The notes under the pieces: model-generated
Database searches by the model: none
Seen by the model: the letters and a program-made list of their open reading frames with translations, nothing else
Told to the model about the DNA's origin: nothing
Made by a program: the position numbers and the translations under genes
Source: Acidovorax sp. A1169
Lineage (GTDB): Bacteria; Pseudomonadota; Gammaproteobacteria; Burkholderiales; Burkholderiaceae_C
Direction: 5' to 3'
Assembly (NCBI RefSeq): GCF_030704685.1
Contig: NZ_JAUZDX010000010.1
Coordinates: 124,001 to 188,000 of the forward strand
DNA length: 64,000 bases
Shown here: piece by piece, positions 59,392-64,000 of the stretch
Position numbering within the stretch: position 1 is the stretch's first letter
How the letters are laid out: each line of letters starts with the position of its first letter

Positions 59392-59607
59392 ATGACCCCC
59401 AACGCTGATGCGGAGCCGGGAGACAGCGGGCAACTGGAAATCGAAGGGCACACGGGCACCTGGCAGGTGAAGGACGGCACCCTCACCGTGACCTGCCTGA
59501 CCATGGGCATTGCGCCGAAAAGCGCCAAGGTGTTGGACAACCCGGACTTTCTGGCACGGCTGCTGCTGCAGGAAATGCACCGCGAATGGAAGCTGACGCG
59601 GCCTTAG
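59392..59607 (+). CDS. small hypothetical protein
   Basis: A 71-aa protein: acidic start (NADAEPGDSGQLEIEG), a GTWQVKDGTLTVTC beta turn, and a helical end (DNPDFLARLLLQEMHREWKL). The gene follows the previous one by six bases and is likely cotranscribed. Function unknown. Confidence 0.6.
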   Translation: MTPNADAEPGDSGQLEIEGHTGTWQVKDGTLTVTCLTMGIAPKSAKVLDNPDFLARLLLQEMHREWKLTRP

Positions 59608-59664
59608 CGGAGGGTGTCCGCCGGTGTAAGCATCGCCGTGCCGTTGCTTCCCGCCCCGTCTCGT

Positions 59665-59847
59665 TCAAGGGGCCAGCCCATCCACCTCGGCACGGGCCGC
59701 ATCGAGCGCCCGCTTGAGCGCCACTGACCGCACGCGGTCGCGCTGGCCGCCGCGCAGCACGCGGTGCATTTCCTGGTGGAATGCTTCCAGGGCTATGGCC
59801 CAGGTGGCAAGGGCCTGCTGCCGGTCAACAGGGGTGGAGTAGGTCAT
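59665..59847 (-). CDS. 60-aa hypothetical protein, paralogue 2
   Basis: The sequence (RQQALATWAIALEAFHQEMH, then RSVALKRALDAARAEVDGLA) is of the same length as and similar to the protein at 55866-56048. Three-helix type. Both lie on the minus strand near unrelated genes, so the pair arose by duplication or independent insertion. Confidence 0.65.
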   Translation of the reverse strand: MTYSTPVDRQQALATWAIALEAFHQEMHRVLRGGQRDRVRSVALKRALDAARAEVDGLAP

Positions 59848-60118
59848 CCACCATGGTGGCGCAGTGGTGGCAATGCGCGTGCAAGGGATGCCGCTGTGGG
59901 GGCGTGGGACAAGGACCCCTTTTTATCGCTCCAACGGGCCGCCACAGGGCCGGGCAGCTTGCCCCCGTTTTTGGGCCTGCTCTCCGTGCGGTTTTGCACA
60001 CCGCAGCCATTTTCAAAAACGCCACCGGCCCCATCTGCTGCGAGGATGGGCACTTGTCTGACACGGAGGGCTGGGCTTGCCAGCTACCTTTGCATACATC
60101 TACCACCGGGAGAGCACC

Positions 60119-60280
60119 ATGAGCACCAGCAAACCATTCCAGCGCCAGATGTCCTTTGCCGATGCCGGCCTGGCAGAGGATGCGGAACTGGAGTTTGGCC
60201 AGTACAGCCCGCGCGTGATGTGGCTGGCGGCCGCTGCGGTGATGCTGCTGGTGGCGGTGGTGGCGTTTGCCGCAGGCTGA
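60119..60280 (+). CDS. small single-pass membrane protein
   Basis: A 53-aa protein: polar N-terminus (FQRQMSFADAGLAEDAELEF), then one membrane helix at the C-terminus (VMWLAAAAVMLLVAVVAFAAG). Ribosome-binding site GGGAGAG precedes ATG 60119. C-tail-anchored topology. Function unknown. Confidence 0.6.
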   Translation: MSTSKPFQRQMSFADAGLAEDAELEFGQYSPRVMWLAAAAVMLLVAVVAFAAG

Positions 60281-60436
60281 CGCTGCGCCAACAGCGCAGC
60301 GGGGCGAGTGCCCTGCGCAGCACTGGTTACCGAGCGCAACGCGGCTTGCCGCAGGTGCGGCCGGCGAGCACACTGCAGGCTCGCTGCAGAGACCGCACCC
60401 ATGCATGAACCTACAAGAAACCGGGGGAAATCGACC

Positions 60437-61021
60437 ATGAAAACCATGCCACCACTGGCACGCGGCGCGGCGCTTGGCGCCATGTTGCTTTGTGCATCTG
60501 CCGCCATGGCGCAGGACTACCCCCAGCGCGCGCGCGAGGACCTGGGCCCCAGGGCGCGGGCGCAGTACGACCGCTGTGTGGAAAACGCCACCGAAAAGCC
60601 CACGCCCACGGGCATCCACATCGCGCTGCGCGTGTGCGATGAAAACTACCTCATGGGCAAGGCGCCCACGGAGAAGGGCGCACGCCTGTCCGCTGAGGTG
60701 CGGGCCAAGCGCCTGGCCGAGGAGTACAACTCCGACGCCCGCGAGCGGCGCGACGAGCGCATCCTGACCACCTCGGCCACGCACGCGGGCCGGCATGTGA
60801 CGGTGAAGTTCCTGGTCAGCCCGGCCGGCGTGCGGCCGGATTTCGAGGCCGTGGTGGAGCGCGAGCTGCTGGGCACGCTGTGCCGCGACCCGCATGTGGC
60901 GCCCGACCTGCAGGCCGGTGTGCGCCTGAGCTACATCTACGACGACACCGCCATGCGCCGCTTGGCGAATGTGACGGTGTCGCAGGCCAAGTGCGGCGAG
61001 TGGCCGTGGAACCGGATGTAA
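60437..61021 (+). CDS. hypothetical secreted protein
   Basis: A 194-aa protein with a signal peptide (PPLARGAALGAMLLCASAAMAQ, cleavage after AMA). Mature part contains two cysteine pairs (RCVENATEKPTPTGIHIALR-VC and LC...KC) and basic helices (VRAKRLAEEYNSDARERRDE). No family recognised. Followed by a strong terminator. Confidence 0.65.
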   Translation: MKTMPPLARGAALGAMLLCASAAMAQDYPQRAREDLGPRARAQYDRCVENATEKPTPTGIHIALRVCDENYLMGKAPTEKGARLSAEVRAKRLAEEYNSDARERRDERILTTSATHAGRHVTVKFLVSPAGVRPDFEAVVERELLGTLCRDPHVAPDLQAGVRLSYIYDDTAMRRLANVTVSQAKCGEWPWNRM

Positions 61022-61046
61022 ACCGTCGCTGCATTTGCGCCCCCTA

Positions 61047-61071
61047 AGCCGCCTTGTCAGGCGGCTTTTTT
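61047..61071 (+). terminator. intrinsic terminator
   Basis: Stem GCCGCC/GGCGGC with loop TTGTCA followed by TTTTTT, 26 bases after the stop of the secreted-protein gene. Confidence 0.88.
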
Positions 61072-61200
61072 CATGGCACGAGGGGGCTTGCAGGCAGGCG
61101 GGGGTTGCGGGTTTTCGACATCCAGGAATGGCATTTGTCCGACAGCCTGGGCGCCCGCTGGCCGTTAACTTCACTGCAACACACAGCCAGGAGCAACCAC

Positions 61201-61458
61201 ATGAAAACAATGAGCAACACATCGGGCAATTACGGCATGCTGCAGGGCGCCGACAGTACGGGTGATTCGCGGGTGTTCGGCATCTCTGCGGTCATTGCGG
61301 TGCTGGTGGTGTCGTGCGTGGTGGCCTTCAAGATGGCCGCGCCAGAGATCAAGGCAGCCCTGGCCAGCCAGTTGCCGGCTGCCACGCAGTTGGTCTCTTC
61401 TCAGTCCGCGCCCAGCGTGGATGCATCTGCCCCGCGCGCCGTGGTGGGCGAGCACTAA
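61201..61458 (+). CDS. small membrane protein
   Basis: An 85-aa protein (start ATG 61201, or 61210): short polar N-terminus, membrane helix (VFGISAVIAVLVVSCVVAF), and an Ala/Ser-rich periplasmic tail. No family recognised. Codon usage fits its neighbours. Confidence 0.55.
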   Translation: MKTMSNTSGNYGMLQGADSTGDSRVFGISAVIAVLVVSCVVAFKMAAPEIKAALASQLPAATQLVSSQSAPSVDASAPRAVVGEH

Positions 61459-61643
61459 GAGTCCCTGGTTTGGGTTGTCGCGCGGCAGGATGGCGCGGCC
61501 CCCCGCGCGTCAGTCAAGTAGCAGCCCAGTAGAGCAGCAGGTCTTTCGCGGGTGTCACAACCCCATGGCGCATGCGCGGGCACCATCGAAGGCCTGTTTC
61601 TTGCTGGCGCTTGCCGCCTGCCATCCGCCTTCTCTCTGCTCCC

Positions 61644-61790
61644 ATGGTTCTGTACAAGCCCGGTTCCCGATTTCTCTACAAAGGCCGCGTCGTCACCGTC
61701 GACTACATCATCATCCGCAAAAGCGGCATGTGGATTCGTCTCGTCGGGCATGAGGAGTCGTGCCTGCCAGAGGCGCTGACACCGCTGTGA
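61644..61790 (+). CDS. small hypothetical protein
   Basis: A 48-aa beta-rich protein from ATG 61644 (MVLYKPGSRFLYKGRVVTVD, then IIRKSGMWIRLVGHEESCLP). Reads like a small SH3/Tudor-like barrel of the kind used to bind partners. No ribosome-binding site stronger than CTGCTCC is visible, so moderate confidence. Confidence 0.5.
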   Translation: MVLYKPGSRFLYKGRVVTVDYIIIRKSGMWIRLVGHEESCLPEALTPL

Positions 61791-61847
61791 GCCCGCGCTG
61801 ACTGTACGCAGTACTGGCCTGCACCATGCTGTGCCCACCCATCCCCG

Positions 61848-62060
61848 TCATGGTGAATTGATGCTTGCTGGGGTCTCAGGGTCCACATCCGATTCGGGTG
61901 GATGCGGCGCAGGCGCTGCAGGCGTAGTGTCCCCGCGCTCGGGCGCCGTGTCCGCAGGCTTGCGTTTTCCGGCAGAGGCGTCGGCTTCCGTAAAGGCCGG
62001 GGTGGGGCGGTCGGGGTCCTTGCGGGGCTTGCCGTCGGGCGATGGGGATGGTGTGGCCAT
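61848..62060 (-). CDS. small disordered protein
   Basis: A 70-aa protein from ATG 62060 with a good ribosome-binding site (GGAGG). Pro-, Lys- and Asp-rich throughout (SPSPDGKPRKDPDRPTPAFT), no hydrophobic core. Likely intrinsically disordered. Confidence 0.5.
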   Translation of the reverse strand: MATPSPSPDGKPRKDPDRPTPAFTEADASAGKRKPADTAPERGDTTPAAPAPHPPESDVDPETPASINSP

Positions 62061-62149
62061 GGGGCCTCCGCTGCAAAAAGCCCAGTGTGCGCACCAGGTG
62101 GCTGCACGGCTGTAGGACGATGCCGCCGTCCCATGGGGTGGCAATCCGG

Positions 62150-62446
62150 CTATTTTTTTGCAGCGGCGGCTGCAGCGGTTTGCTGGGCATCGATCTCGCG
62201 CAGCAGATCGTTGGATTTTTCGAGCGCTTCGGCCGTCTCGCTGAGCTGCTGTTCCAGCTCGTCGGTGCGCTCCACGGCGGCCTGCAGGTCGCCCTCCAGC
62301 GCTTCTGTGGGGATTTGCGTGGACAGCACGGCGTGCACCACGTTGAGCTCGCTGGCCGTGGCCTTGATCTGCTCGGCCGCTTCGCTGTTCTGGTTCAGGA
62401 CATCGGCGATCTCGGATGCCTGGGACGGTTTCGACTCGCTGGGCAT
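62150..62446 (-). CDS. coiled-coil hypothetical protein
   Basis: A 98-aa protein from ATG 62446. Helical with heptads (LEGDLQAAVERTDELEQQLS, then ETAEALEKSNDLLREIDAQQ). Probably a small coiled-coil adaptor. No family recognised. Confidence 0.6.
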   Translation of the reverse strand: MPSESKPSQASEIADVLNQNSEAAEQIKATASELNVVHAVLSTQIPTEALEGDLQAAVERTDELEQQLSETAEALEKSNDLLREIDAQQTAAAAAAKK

Positions 62447-62581
62447 GGTGGGGGCTCGGCTCAAGGGGGAAAAAATCACACAATCGTGTGCATGCGGGGT
62501 AACGGCCTACAGGCAGTGACCATGTACGGGCTTAGATTGTAGGCAGCTTCCCAATAACCGGTGTAACCGGCACGTTCCACG

Positions 62582-62962
62582 ATGCCTCTCATCACCATTC
62601 TCGTCGAAGACAACAAGACCATCAGTGAGACCCTGGTTCCGGCATTGGAAGAGTTGGCCAATGCCCGCGTTGTTGCCATTGCCACCACTGCCTCGGGTGC
62701 CCGGCAGGCGGTGGAGCGTTGGCGCGGGCAATGGCACCTGATGGTGGTGGACCTGTTTCTGGCCGCCGGCTCGGGCCTGGAGGTGCTGCAGGCCGTGCGC
62801 CAGCGCAATCCCGGCCAGCATGTGTTCGTGCTGTCCAACTACGCCACGCTCGACATGCGCCGCCGCTGCCTGGCACAGGGCGCCGATGCCGTGTTCGACA
62901 AATCTACGGAACTGGATGCCTTCTTTGACCACTGCATGGCCTTGCCCGATCCCGAAGGCTGA
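62582..62962 (+). CDS. stand-alone response regulator receiver protein
   Basis: A 126-aa CheY-like receiver: acidic pair in ILVEDNKT, phospho-acceptor Asp in LMVVDLFLAAGSG (about residue 57), switch Ser/Thr in FVLSNYA, and Lys in AVFDKSTELDAFF. No output domain. The PAS-GAF sensor gene starts 174 bases downstream on the same strand and may be its partner. Confidence 0.85.
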   Translation: MPLITILVEDNKTISETLVPALEELANARVVAIATTASGARQAVERWRGQWHLMVVDLFLAAGSGLEVLQAVRQRNPGQHVFVLSNYATLDMRRRCLAQGADAVFDKSTELDAFFDHCMALPDPEG

Positions 62963-63136
62963 CCGTGCGCGCCCGCAAGGCCGGCCCTGTGCCGGGCCGT
63001 GGCGGCATCCATGAACACCCGGGTGGTTCAAACCCGGCCAAGAATGTAAAGTGACGCTTCCTGTCCCGCGAGCGCTCCCGATATTTGCTGGGCGTGAGGT
63101 CGCGGGAGAATATGCCAATATAAAAAACCGCACCCC

Positions 63137-64000
63137 ATGCCACTGAGCGCAGCCGCGTTGTCGATCGTCATCAACAGCGCCACCGACACGGCCATCATCG
63201 CGCTGGACAGCCGGGGCGCCGTGCTCAGCTGGAATCCCGGCGCCGTGCGGCTGCTGGGCTTGTCCGAGCAGGAGATGCTGGGCCAGACCCTGCTGCGCAT
63301 CTTTCCCGCAGAGACGAACCCCCAGGCGCGCGTGACCGAGGAAATGGCCGACGCCCAGTCCAAGGGCCGCGGCGGCCACGAGGGCTGGCGCATGCGTGCC
63401 GATGGGTCGCGCTTCTGGGCGGTGGGCGAGCTTACCCCGGTGACCGACCCCGCCGCAGCGCCCGTGGCCTTTGTGAAGGTGCTGCGCGACCGCACGCAGT
63501 GGAAGGTGTCCGAGGACGCGCTGCGCGAGGAAAAGCGCACCCTTGAAATCCTCAACCGCGCCGCCGCCACGCTGGCGCGCGAGAACGACCTGGCCCTGGT
63601 GGTGCAGGCCGTCACCGATGCGGGCGTGGAAGTGACCGGCGCGCAGTTCGGCGCGTTCTTCTACAACCTGGTGGATGCTGCGGGCGAGAGCTACACGCTG
63701 TACACCCTGTCCGGTGCCCCGCGCGCGGCGTTCGAGGGCTTTCCCATGCCGCGCAACACGGCCATCTTCGGCCCCACGTTTGCGGGCGAGGGCATCGTGC
63801 GCTCGGACGACATCACCCAGGACCCGCGCTACGGCCGGAGCGCGCCCTGGAACGGCATGCCCCAGGGCCATCTGGCCGTGACCAGCTACCTGGCGGTGCC
63901 GGTGATTGACCGGGCCCGCCATGTGATCGGCGGCTTGTTCTTCGGCCACGCGCAGCCGGGCGTGTTCACCGAGCGCTCGGAGCGCTCGGTGGCCCTGCTG
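63137..64000 (+). CDS. PAS-GAF sensor protein, 3' end outside window
   Basis: Open from ATG 63137 to the right edge (288 codons seen). Residues about 8-125 are a PAS domain ([54 protein letters not shown]), then a short coiled coil, and a GAF domain from about 145 ([47 protein letters not shown]). A histidine kinase, possibly hybrid, is expected beyond the edge. Paired with the receiver gene upstream. Confidence 0.85.
   Translation, partial: MPLSAAALSIVINSATDTAIIALDSRGAVLSWNPGAVRLLGLSEQEMLGQTLLRIFPAETNPQARVTEEMADAQSKGRGGHEGWRMRADGSRFWAVGELTPVTDPAAAPVAFVKVLRDRTQWKVSEDALREEKRTLEILNRAAATLARENDLALVVQAVTDAGVEVTGAQFGAFFYNLVDAAGESYTLYTLSGAPRAAFEGFPMPRNTAIFGPTFAGEGIVRSDDITQDPRYGRSAPWNGMPQGHLAVTSYLAVPVIDRARHVIGGLFFGHAQPGVFTERSERSVALL

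Noticed and set aside
1-64000. CRISPR arrays or rRNA genes.
   Set aside because: No regularly spaced identical repeats and no rRNA-like sequence were seen on either strand.

Overview
The window reads as a high-GC betaproteobacterial chromosome, most likely from the Comamonadaceae (Acidovorax/Comamonas type). This is inferred from codon usage, a CTGT-N8-ACAG LexA box, and the density of LysR regulators, SDR enzymes and small secreted proteins. No rRNA or complete tRNA gene is present to confirm it.

Region 1 (1-31816) is the right-hand part of a podovirus-like prophage. It ends at a 27-nt copy of a tRNA 3' end, most likely tRNA-Val(GAC), which serves as the attachment site. In order it holds small late-early genes, small and large terminase (the large subunit split into ATPase and nuclease ORFs), portal, a run of internal/ejection-type proteins ending in a 2385-aa polyvalent protein, an immI-like regulatory island, scaffold, N4-gp56-type capsid, adaptor, tail and receptor-binding proteins, and a lysis cassette (SAR endolysin, Rz with embedded Rz1). 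The island has divergent ribbon-helix-helix repressors, four 15-bp operators and an ORF6N antirepressor-like protein. Layout and terminase recall P22, while the capsid and giant polyvalent protein recall N4/Bcep22-type podoviruses. A 22-bp element with a perfect 12-bp palindrome precedes both the portal and the scaffold.

Region 2 (about 31.8-38.5 kb) is accessory chromosome next to the attachment site: secreted or membrane hypotheticals, a two-gene cassette with an XRE-ImmA/IrrE metallopeptidase, and an SRAP-domain (YedK/HMCES) gene divergent from a row of small unknown genes preceded by a LexA box.

Region 3 (38.5-53.8 kb) is metabolic and signalling: SDR/NTF2-like/LysR, a zinc-ribbon membrane protein, a metallophosphoesterase, a GGDEF-EAL protein and a YciI-like protein. 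It also holds the most interesting locus of the window, a TPP riboswitch heading a run of LuxE-like and LuxC-like genes, a ThiXYZ/SsuABC-like ABC transporter and an SDR. These genes together suggest uptake of a thiamine-related compound and stepwise reduction of a carboxylate to an alcohol. An oxidoreductase and a divergent LysR gene follow.

Region 4 (53.8-64 kb) begins with two nearly identical 157/158-bp MITE-like elements bracketing three orphan genes (EF-Tu domain-2-like, unknown, DUF6678-like). Then come a LysR/oxidoreductase pair, many small membrane, secreted or disordered proteins (including two paralogous 60-aa proteins), a stand-alone receiver protein and the start of a PAS-GAF sensor protein cut by the window edge.
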